Positions 13,859 through 23,287 of a DNA stretch of 33,150 nucleotides are shown here, one piece after another. The DNA is from a virus, in the IMG/VR virus record IMGVR_UViG_3300007735_000630, positions 1 through 33,150 of that record; one strand, written 5' to 3'. Position 1 is the stretch's first letter. Each line of letters begins with the position of its first letter. The notes under the pieces were generated by a model, which saw only the letters and a list, made by a program, of their open reading frames with translations, did not search any database and had not been told where the DNA came from. The translations under genes and the position numbers were made by a program.

Positions 13859-15061
13859 TTATTGTTGTGGTGGATTTTGTTGAGGTTGTGCCTCATCGAT
13901 TTTAATAGGTGTCAGTTCTTCGATTTCAACTGTTGCTATACCATTGTATATCAAGACAGATTTAAATGCGTCTAACACGACTTTTCTTTCTGGTTTAATA
14001 ACCATATTATCAAAAATCTGCCAAGATTGAATCAATTCACTTGAATATCCTAATTTTCCTGGTGTTTGAATTCCAACAAGTTGAGGGTGGCAACGGTGTG
14101 CGGTGATAATTTGTTGAGTGATTTGTTCTGAAACTTGAAGTAATCTTTGGTCTATATTTGTAGCATCAAGCGTATCAACATCAGGAGCAAGTTCTTTTCC
14201 ATCTGCATATAAGATAATTGCCTTTCCAGCATTTTTGGGTCCACCGTGTTGTTGTTTAATGGCTTCTGCGTTTTGTCGTCTTTCATCTGGTGTTGGTTTT
14301 TTATAAAACTTGAAAACTATTGATGGTGAAAATCCGTTGTTAATAGCCGCCAAGTTGTAATCAGCCATCAACATATCCGCTTTTATCCATTTCAATGCTG
14401 AATAATATGAAGGAAGTGAAAAGTATTCCATATTGTTTTCTGAACCTTTAATAAAAACGAGTTGTCTTCCTTCTTCTACATCATTTGGATTGAAAGCATC
14501 AATTTCACGAGGTGGATATTTTCTGATATTTGACCAATCTTCTGAGTAGTAGTAGCAATCTGGTTCAGACCATTCATTTTCTTTTTTCTCAGGTGCAACT
14601 TTACAAGCATCAATCCAGTTTATATCAACAACTCTTGATTTGTCTACTGAATAAATGACTTCGAACGTTGCATATCCGAATGTCTCATAATCTCTTACAC
14701 AGTTTTTAAAAACAGAATCTAACTTTCGCCAAAATGGAACTAATTTCCAATTTTCAACTAAGAACTGAGAACTTTCTTCACGAGTTTTTCCAAACATAAA
14801 TCCGAGACCAGCAATCAAACTGGTTTTTCCTTCAATGATTGCGTTGTGTGTTGCTGAACCATTTTTATATTCCAACAAATCAAGCGGAAATGAATTGTTT
14901 TGACCCCAAAGAACCCAATCATATCCTCGATGTTCTTTTGGCATTGGAAGTTCTATATTGATGTTTCTAAAATTATCAACAAATGAACTACCATCTAATT
15001 TTTCTTTTTGTGGTTCTTCAACCACTTTTTGTCTGTTAAAAACAAAATCAAATAAACCCAT
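13859..15061 (-). CDS. Portal protein
   Basis: A 400-residue HK97-type portal, the dodecameric ring at one capsid vertex through which DNA passes and to which the terminase docks. Supporting features are the N-terminal amphipathic start (MGLFDFVFNRQK), the QNNSFPLDLLEYKNGSATHN segment at about 54-73 followed by KTSLIAGLGF, the YETFGYATFEVIY region around 125-137, the alpha/beta wing, and a stem/tunnel-loop region (VSEQITQQIITAHRCHPQLVG around 325-345). It ends in a Gln/Pro-rich tail. It lies after rather than before the capsid gene in transcription order, which is unusual. Confidence 0.88.
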   Translation of the reverse strand: MGLFDFVFNRQKVVEEPQKEKLDGSSFVDNFRNINIELPMPKEHRGYDWVLWGQNNSFPLDLLEYKNGSATHNAIIEGKTSLIAGLGFMFGKTREESSQFLVENWKLVPFWRKLDSVFKNCVRDYETFGYATFEVIYSVDKSRVVDINWIDACKVAPEKKENEWSEPDCYYYSEDWSNIRKYPPREIDAFNPNDVEEGRQLVFIKGSENNMEYFSLPSYYSALKWIKADMLMADYNLAAINNGFSPSIVFKFYKKPTPDERRQNAEAIKQQHGGPKNAGKAIILYADGKELAPDVDTLDATNIDQRLLQVSEQITQQIITAHRCHPQLVGIQTPGKLGYSSELIQSWQIFDNMVIKPERKVVLDAFKSVLIYNGIATVEIEELTPIKIDEAQPQQNPPQQ

Positions 15062-15062
15062 A

Positions 15063-15479
15063 TTATCTTCTTAGAGCACCTGTGTTTTTTGATGGTCTGG
15101 CTATAGTGCTCCAAGTAGCCGCATCTCCAACCATAATTTTTCCACTCTGCAATTTAGTCGAACCAGCATAGCCAGTCCAAGACCACATTCCTGATTGTAA
15201 ATTCCAAATGCCGCTATTGAGGACTTCAGGTGTTCCAACTTTGATATTAAACCTTGTCCATTTATTCTGAGGTTGTAAATCTGTGAGAGTAGCAGATTTC
15301 GTAGCCCCAGTGATGTCATTTGTTAATAAAAAAGTCCAACTACCTGTCCAACCAATAGGTGCTTCTTCTTTGAAACTCAACCAAACAGATTGTGTGATAC
15401 CAGGTGTGAAAATTATAGTCATTAAAAAACTTTTGTTTCTTTCAATTATATATCTCTTGGTGGTGATTTCGTTTTTCAC
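15063..15479 (-). CDS. Virion-associated beta-sheet protein, function unknown
   Basis: A 138-residue protein with alternating strands and many Trp and Thr. The middle (residues about 35-110) reads as a beta-sandwich: WTGSWTFLLTNDITGATKSA, then WTRFNIKVG and SGIWNLQSGMWSWTGYAG. The pattern of a short strand pair ending in SG.W resembles N-terminal domains of baseplate upper proteins, but its place between the terminator at 15498 and the portal gene does not confirm this. The first Met (15479) is followed by a basic leader (KNEITTKRYIIERNK); a second Met at codon 20 is possible. Confidence 0.6.
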   Translation of the reverse strand: MKNEITTKRYIIERNKSFLMTIIFTPGITQSVWLSFKEEAPIGWTGSWTFLLTNDITGATKSATLTDLQPQNKWTRFNIKVGTPEVLNSGIWNLQSGMWSWTGYAGSTKLQSGKIMVGDAATWSTIARPSKNTGALRR

Positions 15480-15497
15480 CAGACTATGAATATGTAT

Positions 15498-15531
15498 AAA
15501 AAAACCCCATCTTTTTGAGACGGGGTTTTTT
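15498..15531 (-). terminator. Intrinsic terminator after capsid/tube genes
   Basis: A-tract plus CCCC (15499-15508) pairs with GGGG plus T-tract (15522-15531), with an inner TCT/AGA extension across one A-C mismatch and a 5-nt loop. A runs on one side and T on the other make it bidirectional; in context it would end leftward transcripts of the capsid and tail-tube genes and lower expression of the portal and downstream genes. Confidence 0.85.
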
Positions 15532-15551
15532 CATTTATATCACATTAGAAT

Positions 15552-16064
15552 TTACAAAAGACCAGGAATGATTGAAGCAGAAACACCAGGTGCTCTTTCG
15601 ATTTCTTCACCACGTAAAGTAATCACATAGTTGGAACCATCTGCTTTAGTTGTTCCTGATGTAGAGGTGCTTTCAAGAAGATAAACTCCTTCTTCTCTTC
15701 CTGGATACCAAAAATATCCGTTAGAGTCTTTAACAATTGCTGCCAAATCTCTTTGAGTAAGGAGTGCCAAAGTATTTCTTTTTTTAACATCTCTACGAGG
15801 AATTGTCACAGTGATTGTTTGTTCAAAAAGTGCTGAACCAGCTTCAACTGATTTCACAAGGTCTTCTTGATATGTTGCTGAGTTTCTGTTAAACTCAAAC
15901 TCATAGAATTTTGACGCCGTTGCCATCGTGATTGATGAAACAGTTCCACCAGTTTCAGTGTATGAAATGATGTTGTCAAAGTCGGTTAGATACAGTTTAG
16001 TGAGACCACCGATATTGTTTTCACAATTCAAAGAAATCCCACCTGAAAAACTTACACAAGCCAT
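15552..16064 (-). CDS. Structural protein, putative major tail (tube) protein
   Basis: A 170-residue beta-rich protein directly downstream of the major capsid gene (20-nt gap) and upstream of a strong terminator, the position of an abundantly made virion protein. Segments such as GGLTKLYLTDFDNIISYTET, ITMATASKFYEFEFNRNSA and DLAAIVKDSNGYFWYPGREEG resemble a family I associate with tail tube or major tail proteins of Bacteroidota phages, with an N-terminal Cys-containing start (MACVSFSGGISLNCENN). A head decoration role is the alternative. No catalytic features. Confidence 0.65.
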   Translation of the reverse strand: MACVSFSGGISLNCENNIGGLTKLYLTDFDNIISYTETGGTVSSITMATASKFYEFEFNRNSATYQEDLVKSVEAGSALFEQTITVTIPRRDVKKRNTLALLTQRDLAAIVKDSNGYFWYPGREEGVYLLESTSTSGTTKADGSNYVITLRGEEIERAPGVSASIIPGLL

Positions 16065-16084
16065 ATTTTTTTAATTTTTTTTTA

Positions 16085-16990
16085 TTATGAATAAAGAACG
16101 ATTTCATTTCCATATAGATAATCAACACCAAATTTCAAAGAAGTTACGAATCTTTCAGTTCTTGCTCCTGAGATATTTCTTTGTGGGATAAGAAGGACTT
16201 CGTCCCAGTCAGATGTCAAGTCAGTCAAGAAGAAAACTTTATCTGAGTTGAAAGCAATCATTTGTTTGTTTGATAAACCAGATGTCGGAATCAATCTATA
16301 CCCAAGATAATTCAATTCTTTATCACCAACAAGGAATAAACCACCAGTTGTAGCCGCTTGTGCTTGTTTGTATGAGAATGCGATTGCTTGAGATACAAAG
16401 ATTTTGAAATTAGGTTGGTTTCTTACCTCTGCTGGAACTGCTTCCAACAGTCTGTTTAATTCACCAACAACATTTGATGATGTGATTGTAGATGCGGTTG
16501 CAGAAACATCGATTACTGCTGCGTCAGCCAATAATTTTTTAACCAAACCATCACAAAGATTTAGAGGATATGAAGAAGTTCCAGTATCTCCTTTGAAAAG
16601 TGTGATTTCTAAGTCAGATGCTACTTTTTCAGCAACATAATCAACTACGAATTCAGCGTATGAGTTTGGCATCACCTCTTCTGAGTTTGAACCTGCTCTT
16701 AGTTGAAGTGAAAGATAATTTGCTTCGAATGTTGTAGCACAATATTCAAGATTTACTTTCAAATCACAAACTTCTAAAGTTTTTTGATTTAATGTTCCCT
16801 CGCCTGTAGCAGAGAATGTGCAATCATCAGATTGTAAGATGTTTCCTAAGTCAGAGTAAGCTAATTTGATTTTTGATTTCACATTTGGAATCAAAGTCAA
16901 TTCAGACTTAGCAACACCTGTGGTAAGGACTTTCTTGAAGAAACCTTCAGCGTCTTTTCCATAAAAAGTAGTATTGTCAACTAATGCCAT
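16085..16990 (-). CDS. Major capsid protein
   Basis: A 301-residue protein with the composition and layout of an HK97-fold capsid protein: helical N-terminal region (about 1-40, FFKKVLTTGVAKSE), E-loop-like strands, an A-domain with GGLFLVGDKELNYLGYRLIP (about 218-237), and a C-terminal SGARTERFVTSLKFGVDYLY (about 274-293) in which the Phe/Gly-rich strand is typical of capsid proteins. It is placed right after the protease/scaffold gene and before the putative tail tube gene. A leader of 56 nt with TATATA precedes the start, possibly a promoter or strong translation leader. Confidence 0.85.
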   Translation of the reverse strand: MALVDNTTFYGKDAEGFFKKVLTTGVAKSELTLIPNVKSKIKLAYSDLGNILQSDDCTFSATGEGTLNQKTLEVCDLKVNLEYCATTFEANYLSLQLRAGSNSEEVMPNSYAEFVVDYVAEKVASDLEITLFKGDTGTSSYPLNLCDGLVKKLLADAAVIDVSATASTITSSNVVGELNRLLEAVPAEVRNQPNFKIFVSQAIAFSYKQAQAATTGGLFLVGDKELNYLGYRLIPTSGLSNKQMIAFNSDKVFFLTDLTSDWDEVLLIPQRNISGARTERFVTSLKFGVDYLYGNEIVLYS

Positions 16991-17046
16991 TTTTGTATAA
17001 TTTTTTTTTGTTCTTTCTTTATATAGAGAAAGTTGATTTTCTGTTT

Positions 17047-18126
17047 TTATTTCACTTTTGCAAAAGCCTTTACTTTGGCTTCCATTTCGGTGAATTTATC
17101 ATTGAACTTGACTTTTTGAACATCTTTTGTGATTGAACTTTCTGATGGTGTCATTTTGAATTTTTCAGAAACTTGTTTTTTATATTCTTGATATTCTTTT
17201 TCTTTATCACCCATCATAGATTTCAATGCGGTGATTTCGTCCATCAACTCTTGATATCTACTGTCAATCATCAAACTAACTTCTTCAGCTGAAAGTGATG
17301 GTGCACCAGGTGCCATATCTTCAGCTGCTGCTTCCATCGGTTCAGGTTTTCCGTCAACAACTGGAACACAATTTGGAACCTCTTTTCCATTCTCATCCAA
17401 TTTCGTTCCAACCATTTCATATCCTTCATAGCAAGGACCATCAGCTGCTAAAACCATTCCATCTTCAATGCTTTCAACAACACCACCGATAACAACTATA
17501 GTTCTTCCATCTTCGAGAACCCATCTGTCGTCGTCTGCTGGAACAGTCATTGCTTCATCAGTAAAGATTGCAGTTCCAACTTCAATCATATCACCATCAT
17601 AAAAGATTGGTGTTGTTCCATCACCTAACATCGAGGAACCTAAGTCAAGATTTACTTGTTTTTTCATACTTTGTTTTTTTATTTTTTTTATCATTTTCAG
17701 TTCCAAGTTTGCTAAGATTTCAACAGAGAAACCTTTCACTTTTTCACTTTTCACTTCGTCATTCCAAAATTTGTCATCTTTGATTTTGACACCACCGAAC
17801 CAAGTTCCTTCTGGTAAATCAAAACCAAATTTTTTACTTTTATCATCTGAACCTTCAATAACCCAGTTTTCAAAAACAAATGCATTGACACTCTCGTCTG
17901 TATGCATTAAATTGATTTCTTTATTTTTGAGTTGTTCATTAAACTTCTCAGCAATCTTTTTAATTTCACCTGATGAAAATCTAACATAATATTCACCATT
18001 CTTTTCGTCTTTTCTATATATCAGTTTGTTTGGTATCAAAAATGGACCAAACAACATTTTCTTTTCTTCGTCTGCTTTGAAATTTATATTTGTCATTTGA
18101 ATTTTACTCTTTTTAAATTTCATCAT
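17047..18126 (-). CDS. XkdF-like prohead protease with scaffold-like C-terminus
   Basis: A 359-residue serine protease that processes the scaffold and capsid during head maturation. The catalytic region (about 20-140) has the family pattern: FGPFLIPNKLIYRKDE, then EYYVRFSSGEIKKIAEKF, catalytic-His candidate H75 in INLMHTD, FDLPEGTWF and nucleophile candidate S134 in VKGFSVE. This is XkdF-like / Peptidase_S78_2. The middle (about 155-265) contains a beta module with CYEGYEMVG and NCVPV, and the C-terminal 110 residues are a charged coiled coil (EYQEYKKQVSEKF) that looks like a scaffold domain. So protease and scaffold are probably fused. The N-terminal domain usual for this family appears instead at the start of the gene upstream (18138-19949). 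ATG 18126 is followed by a second ATG. Confidence 0.88.
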   Translation of the reverse strand: MMKFKKSKIQMTNINFKADEEKKMLFGPFLIPNKLIYRKDEKNGEYYVRFSSGEIKKIAEKFNEQLKNKEINLMHTDESVNAFVFENWVIEGSDDKSKKFGFDLPEGTWFGGVKIKDDKFWNDEVKSEKVKGFSVEILANLELKMIKKIKKQSMKKQVNLDLGSSMLGDGTTPIFYDGDMIEVGTAIFTDEAMTVPADDDRWVLEDGRTIVVIGGVVESIEDGMVLAADGPCYEGYEMVGTKLDENGKEVPNCVPVVDGKPEPMEAAAEDMAPGAPSLSAEEVSLMIDSRYQELMDEITALKSMMGDKEKEYQEYKKQVSEKFKMTPSESSITKDVQKVKFNDKFTEMEAKVKAFAKVK

Positions 18127-18137
18127 CTTTCACTTTT

Positions 18138-19949
18138 CTATTGTATAGCCCAAGGTCTTGCTCTAAATCTTCTTTTATCACCACCAATCCTACTATCAAA
18201 AGTTACTGAGTAATTGACTTTTGGCATTTTACCACCCATCAAAAAACCTGGCTCCATATATTTTGGATTATTGTCAAAATCAATACCATCTCTTTTTGTA
18301 GTTCCTAAAGCATCTTTACTAATTCTTCGTGGCTTGCCAGTTTCTCTATCAACAGAATAAGGCTTGGCTTTTATAGTTTTATCTTCTGTGTTGATTGTCA
18401 CGATGTTGTAACCTGACCAACCATCTCTAAGTCTAACGTGAAGTTCATTCGGATTATCACCTTGCACATATTGATACTTGCTTTTAGCGACACCATCTCT
18501 AATTTGCATTGTGTTATTGACTTTGAGAAGTAGGCTTGAATATTCATCATTTGTTAGTTGAACTATATCACCACTCAAAATGTCTGCAGTCTTTTGACCA
18601 ACATCTGATATGCCATAAGTTTTTTCTGTGAGTCCTGATTTACGTAAGTCATTTTCATATCTTTGAATTCTTTCTTCACCATCAGCTTCTGGTCTTGATA
18701 AAACGACTTCATCATCAGGTTTGATGTCATAACCAACATATCCTTTATATAAGCCCTCATACTCTTCTTTTGTCAGGACTTTGCCATATGCTGGTCTTGT
18801 TTGTTCAGATTTAGAAGCATCTTTAGCACCAGCACCTTTAGCCTTTGGACCAGCAGCCTTTGGTGTTTTTCCAGCACCATCACCTTTTGTGTCTTTACAT
18901 CTTCTGTCAGGTTCACCATTAACTCTGGTTCCATCACCGTTTGGTGGACAAGCTAAACATTCTTTTTTAGCAAAGGTTTGTTTTTTGAACGACCACTGAA
19001 CTTCTTTATATCCACCTAAATCTGTGACCTTTCTCTTTTGACCAGGTTCTGATTTTGTTGGTTTGCCTTTATCATAATCCCAAGTTTTATCATTCTCAAT
19101 GCCGAGGTATCTCATTGCTGCTGTGTGATAATCTCGTCCCTTATCAGGACCATCAGGTGGTGATTGTTTATTTTTTAGCCAATCTGGAAAGTATTCCTGA
19201 GTTAAGGCGTTTGTAGTCTCATTTATAATTGCATCAACATATGAGTTGTTTGCTTGTTCTACTGCTTTAGGTCCTGTGAAGTCTTCGGAGCTTTTTGGAT
19301 TTTGGAAGTCACCAGAAGGTTTTCCACTTGCCTTTCCACCACCTTTTGGTGTTTTTTCAGCACCATCACCTTTACATCTCTTGTCAGGTTCACCATTTAC
19401 ACGAGTTCCATCACCGTTTGGTGGACAAGCTAAGCATTCTTTTTTAGCAAGAACCATTTTACGTTTTCTCATTCTAACAGCCATCATTGTTTTAGGCATC
19501 AAATCTTCAACAACTTTTATATGACCGTTCATATAATCAACATTTTGTGGTTGACCTGTGATTTTGTCGATTTCTGAAATTATATCTTTGAAATCGGCTA
19601 CAAGAATTTTGACTTGTTCTAAGTCTTCACGAGTAGCTTTGCCAGCCTGAATCACTCTTTTTTCAATTTCGAAAACATTATCAGCATTTTGAGCTGCTGA
19701 CCTAATCATACCGATTGTGTCTTCGTCAAGTTGCATTTCAGAATAATTTTTGAAAGTTGCTTGAGCACCAGGACAAATATCAAAGTGCTGTGTTTCATAT
19801 CCGAAAACATCTTGTAGTTTTAATTCAACTTTTCTGAGTGCAATCCAGTTGACGCCAATTGCAGGAACATCTACGAGAGAAATCTTTGATACTCCTTGAA
19901 TTTCTGCATCATCTTCGATTGTGATGTCATAGATTGGAAGGTCTTTCAT
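18138..19949 (-). CDS. Multidomain protein with prohead-protease N-module and duplicated Cys cassette
   Basis: A 603-residue protein. Residues 1-40 (IYDITIEDDAEIQGVSKISL, then VPAIGVNWIAL) match the N-terminal module that I associate with XkdF-like prohead proteases. Residues about 50-130 (FDICPGAQATF, then a helical region with EIEKRVIQAGKATREDLE) resemble a helical module also found in those proteins. Then come two near-identical cassettes, 167-210 and 327-372, each with AKKECLACPPNGDGTRVNG and a C-x2-C-x16-C pattern followed by GDG..KTPK and a Gly/Ala/Lys linker. Between them is a soluble domain (about 211-326), and after the second cassette a 230-residue C-terminal domain (about 385-603). 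The protease catalytic motifs are absent here but present in the next gene, 11 nt away. Confidence 0.75.
   Translation of the reverse strand: MKDLPIYDITIEDDAEIQGVSKISLVDVPAIGVNWIALRKVELKLQDVFGYETQHFDICPGAQATFKNYSEMQLDEDTIGMIRSAAQNADNVFEIEKRVIQAGKATREDLEQVKILVADFKDIISEIDKITGQPQNVDYMNGHIKVVEDLMPKTMMAVRMRKRKMVLAKKECLACPPNGDGTRVNGEPDKRCKGDGAEKTPKGGGKASGKPSGDFQNPKSSEDFTGPKAVEQANNSYVDAIINETTNALTQEYFPDWLKNKQSPPDGPDKGRDYHTAAMRYLGIENDKTWDYDKGKPTKSEPGQKRKVTDLGGYKEVQWSFKKQTFAKKECLACPPNGDGTRVNGEPDRRCKDTKGDGAGKTPKAAGPKAKGAGAKDASKSEQTRPAYGKVLTKEEYEGLYKGYVGYDIKPDDEVVLSRPEADGEERIQRYENDLRKSGLTEKTYGISDVGQKTADILSGDIVQLTNDEYSSLLLKVNNTMQIRDGVAKSKYQYVQGDNPNELHVRLRDGWSGYNIVTINTEDKTIKAKPYSVDRETGKPRRISKDALGTTKRDGIDFDNNPKYMEPGFLMGGKMPKVNYSVTFDSRIGGDKRRFRARPWAIQ
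18834..18971 (-). repeat. Cys/Gly cassette, copy B
   Basis: This encodes residues 327-372 of the multidomain protein. It is nearly identical in protein, and closely similar in DNA, to 19320-19451. The three Cys are C331, C334 and C351. The linker after the cassette is longer and Ala-rich. Confidence 0.85.
19320..19451 (-). repeat. Cys/Gly cassette, copy A
   Basis: This encodes residues 167-210 (C172, C175, C192). Over about 26 residues the only difference from copy B is Lys versus Arg. Several synonymous differences show that the duplication is not brand new. Confidence 0.85.
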
Positions 19950-19981
19950 ATATCATTATATATCTTTTTGTGAATTCTTGT

Positions 19982-22900
19982 TTAATTGAAGGTAGATTGA
20001 CCTTCAAGAACTCGAACTCTTCTTTGTGTTGAAGTTATATCACTTTCAACAACATAAACTCTTTGTTCAGTTTGAGTTGGTGGATTTTCTGTTTGTGTAG
20101 ATTGTTGTTGTGGCGTTCCGATATTTTGTGTGTTGAAACTTGTAAATCCACCACTTTGTCCGAACTGACTACCACCACCGATTTGTGGAATGTTTGCTGA
20201 TTGAGAAGAGAAACTTGTAGTTGCATTTGAAGCACCACCTGCAGGTGAAAATTTAGTTTTTGCTATGTTTCTTACAGCAATCGCAGTTGTAGCAGCAACC
20301 GCCGCTGCTAATATCGGACCAACAATAGCACCAGCACCGAATGGAAGTGATTGTGCTGAGGCATAAGCATCTAACGCACCTTGTATACCTGATATGATGG
20401 TGTTTGATATTCTAAGTGCCTTTTGTGTTTTGAATGTTTTTTCAGCAACTGCATTTTGTTGTGCGACTAATTCATTGTTCAAATTATCACTTCCGATTTT
20501 CAACTGATTGTCTAAAGCAAGAATCGATTGATTGTATGCTTCTTTTGTGATAAGACCTTTTTGATATCTGTCAGTTTCGAGTGCTTTTTCTTTTTCATAT
20601 CTCTGTTGAAGAGCTTGTAGTTGTTGTTCGTTTTGTTGATTTAGTAATTCTTGGTCAGTTTGTCTAATGTTGTCAATCTCATTTATCAAATCTGAAATCA
20701 CACCAAATGACTGTGAAGCAATTTGATTTACCTCTTCTACGAAAGCAAGAACATTTTCTAAAGTAATTTCTCGAACTGCCTGGCCTCTTTTATCAGCCAA
20801 ATCTATAGTTTTTTGCGCAAACTCTTCTTCTGCGGTTTGGATTTTTAAATTACTTTCAAGATTTAAATTTTCAATTTGTTTATTCAAAAAAGCTTCAGCA
20901 TCAATAACCAATTTATTAAATCTTTGCTTTTCTGCCAAAGCACGCTTTTGTAGTTCAGTTGCTATATCAAATGAATTATCACCTGCTTCTTTTCTGATTT
21001 TTGCTTCTTTGTCTACTTCGTCTTCTATATCAATTAATCTTTGAGCAAGACCTTGTCTGTCTATTTCAACTTGCGCCTTACCAGTTTCTTCATTAAATGA
21101 GACTTGAATTTGTTTTAAATCGTCATAATATTTTAAAATCTCAGTTCTTTGTAAAACTTTTTCAGTTTCTGTTGCTTGTAAAGCAATATCAAGTTCATTT
21201 TGTGCGAGTTGTTTTCTAATTTTTAATCTTTCAGTTGCTAAACGATTTTGTTCGTTGATTTCAAGAGCCGAAGTATTTTCGATATGTGCTTCTATAGAAC
21301 TCAACTGCGCATTTAACAATTCATTTTGTTGAGAAAGTATCAAGTCATTTGTGTTTTGATTTCCGAATGTGAATTCTTTATTTAAAATTTCACGGCCTAA
21401 TTTGAGTTGTTGTAAAAGAAACTGGTCTTGTTCAACTTGTTGTTCATTCAACTTTTTAATTTCACCGAGTGTTGCTTTTGCTAAATTTATAGTGACATTT
21501 TGCTTTGCCTCTTCTAATTTCAAAAGAGCTTCATTTGCTTTTACTTTGTCTTTGATATTTTCTTCAATGAACTTTTTATCAGTTTCATATTTTGTGATGA
21601 CGTTAGCAAGTGAGAGGTCAAGTTGAATTGATTGTCTTTCGACTTCAGATCTGTCTTGTGTTCTTCTTGAATTTTCTAAAGCCTTTTCAGAATCTGAAAC
21701 TTGTTTATTCCATTCAAGTAGTCTTTGTGTGAGTTGGTCATAAGCATCTTTTTGATTATTTACAGATTTGACTACTTTTTTTCCACTGTCCTCAGTTTTA
21801 AATCCTAACTTTTCGATTTCTTCTGCCAAAGCTGTTTGCGATGAACCTAAACTTTCAGTAGTTTGTTTTGCCTTATCTAATTGAATTGTCAAAAGACTTA
21901 CTTGATTTGTTTGTCTTTGTAAATCTCCTTCACGTTCTCCTGATGCTCCTTTTAATGGTGCGTCTGCAGGTGCTCTAAACTGACCAAGTGCTTCTAATCT
22001 CTTTCTTGCTTTTTCTTCTTCTTTTTTTGCCTCAGTAAGTTTTTGTGTTAGTTCTTCTTCTTTTGCAAGTGAGGCTTGTAGTTTTTCTGCATTTTTCTGT
22101 TCTTTGAAACGAAGTCGTTGAAAAGCGATATACTGAATGACAGTTGCATTTACTTGTTTTTGAAATTGGTCTTCGTCTTGTAAGTTTTTGAGAGTAGTTC
22201 CATATTGCTCATTTATATCATCAATGGTTTTTTTCCTTTCTTTACTACCTTTCGTTGTTTCTTTCAAAGCCGCAATTTGTTTGTAAAATTCAATAGTTTC
22301 TTTTGAAACAAAATCTGCCTGTTCTTTTTGAAGTTTATTTAACTCTTCGAGTTCTTTTTTTCTTTTTTCTTCTGATTTTGCTGCTTGATTGCTCGACTGA
22401 ACATAATCGTAAATAGCAACACCTACTGTCACAACAGCTGCAGCTACGGCAATCCAAGGAAGTGCTTTCTGTGCTATTGCAAGTGCTCGTGTCGCTACTG
22501 TGGCACCTTCTGTGGCTGTTGTAGTAGTAAATAAACTCGAAATATATGCTTTTGCTGGTCCAACCACAGAAGCAAAACCTGCTTTTATTTGATCGATTGT
22601 ATCAGGAAGAGCACCAGCAAATTTTATCAAACTGGCTGCTCCTAAGACACCTTGGAGAATTTGGAGAGTTTTATTTAATTTTTCATTTTCAATACCAGCT
22701 GCTTGAAATCCTTGTTGAAGACCTTGTAGTCCAACAATTCCTTGTGTTAGTGCAAGTTCAAGTGAACCACCAAATCTTTCGGCAGCATTTCCAGCAACAA
22801 CACCAATGATTGCCGACGTATCACCCATCTGGTCTCTAAGTTCTCCTGCTCGCAAACTAAGTTCTTGAAATCTTGCTGAACCAGGTTCTAAGTTGTAAAG

Positions 22901-23284
22901 TTCTTGTGTGATTTTTCTAAGTTCGGCTCTTGCTGAATTGGCTTTTGATGTGAACTTCTCAGTTTCAGAAGCAACTTGTTTAATCGGTTCAGATGATAAA
23001 TTTTGCGTTGCTTCTGCCGTGTCTTGGATTGCAGAAGCCATCTTTTTAGTTGCACCTGCAGACTTTGTGACATTCTTTGTAAAACCAGAAACATCTTCAT
23101 TTAAAGCTTTGAAAATATTTTCTAAGTTCTTTGATTGGTTTTCTAATGATTTGAATTCACGAGTTCCTGACTGCAAACCAGTGAGTTCTGCTTGTGTTTG
23201 TTGTATAGCAGTTTCAAGCTGAGATATGGTTTTGACTGTTTGTTCAACACCATTAATTTTTACATTTATTTCAAAATCGGCCAT
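19982..23284 (-). CDS. Tail tape measure protein
   Basis: A 1100-residue, mostly helical protein with long coiled-coil regions, Gln/Lys/Glu rich, the hallmark of a tape measure, which sets tail length and is ejected with DNA. The N-terminus (MADFEINVKINGVEQTVKTI and then a QLETAIQQTQ helix) is of the kind found in Bacteroidota siphophages. Two hydrophobic segments are visible at about 274-293 (LPWIAVAAAVVTVGVAIYDY) and about 985-1008 (GAGAIVGPILAAAVAATTA), possible membrane-inserting parts. The C-terminus is a Gly/Ser/Gln linker followed by RVYVVESDITS and RRVRVLEG. From the usual rule of about 0.15 nm per residue, the tail would be about 165 nm. Confidence 0.92.
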   Translation of the reverse strand: MADFEINVKINGVEQTVKTISQLETAIQQTQAELTGLQSGTREFKSLENQSKNLENIFKALNEDVSGFTKNVTKSAGATKKMASAIQDTAEATQNLSSEPIKQVASETEKFTSKANSARAELRKITQELYNLEPGSARFQELSLRAGELRDQMGDTSAIIGVVAGNAAERFGGSLELALTQGIVGLQGLQQGFQAAGIENEKLNKTLQILQGVLGAASLIKFAGALPDTIDQIKAGFASVVGPAKAYISSLFTTTTATEGATVATRALAIAQKALPWIAVAAAVVTVGVAIYDYVQSSNQAAKSEEKRKKELEELNKLQKEQADFVSKETIEFYKQIAALKETTKGSKERKKTIDDINEQYGTTLKNLQDEDQFQKQVNATVIQYIAFQRLRFKEQKNAEKLQASLAKEEELTQKLTEAKKEEEKARKRLEALGQFRAPADAPLKGASGEREGDLQRQTNQVSLLTIQLDKAKQTTESLGSSQTALAEEIEKLGFKTEDSGKKVVKSVNNQKDAYDQLTQRLLEWNKQVSDSEKALENSRRTQDRSEVERQSIQLDLSLANVITKYETDKKFIEENIKDKVKANEALLKLEEAKQNVTINLAKATLGEIKKLNEQQVEQDQFLLQQLKLGREILNKEFTFGNQNTNDLILSQQNELLNAQLSSIEAHIENTSALEINEQNRLATERLKIRKQLAQNELDIALQATETEKVLQRTEILKYYDDLKQIQVSFNEETGKAQVEIDRQGLAQRLIDIEDEVDKEAKIRKEAGDNSFDIATELQKRALAEKQRFNKLVIDAEAFLNKQIENLNLESNLKIQTAEEEFAQKTIDLADKRGQAVREITLENVLAFVEEVNQIASQSFGVISDLINEIDNIRQTDQELLNQQNEQQLQALQQRYEKEKALETDRYQKGLITKEAYNQSILALDNQLKIGSDNLNNELVAQQNAVAEKTFKTQKALRISNTIISGIQGALDAYASAQSLPFGAGAIVGPILAAAVAATTAIAVRNIAKTKFSPAGGASNATTSFSSQSANIPQIGGGSQFGQSGGFTSFNTQNIGTPQQQSTQTENPPTQTEQRVYVVESDITSTQRRVRVLEGQSTFN

Positions 23285-23287
23285 TTG

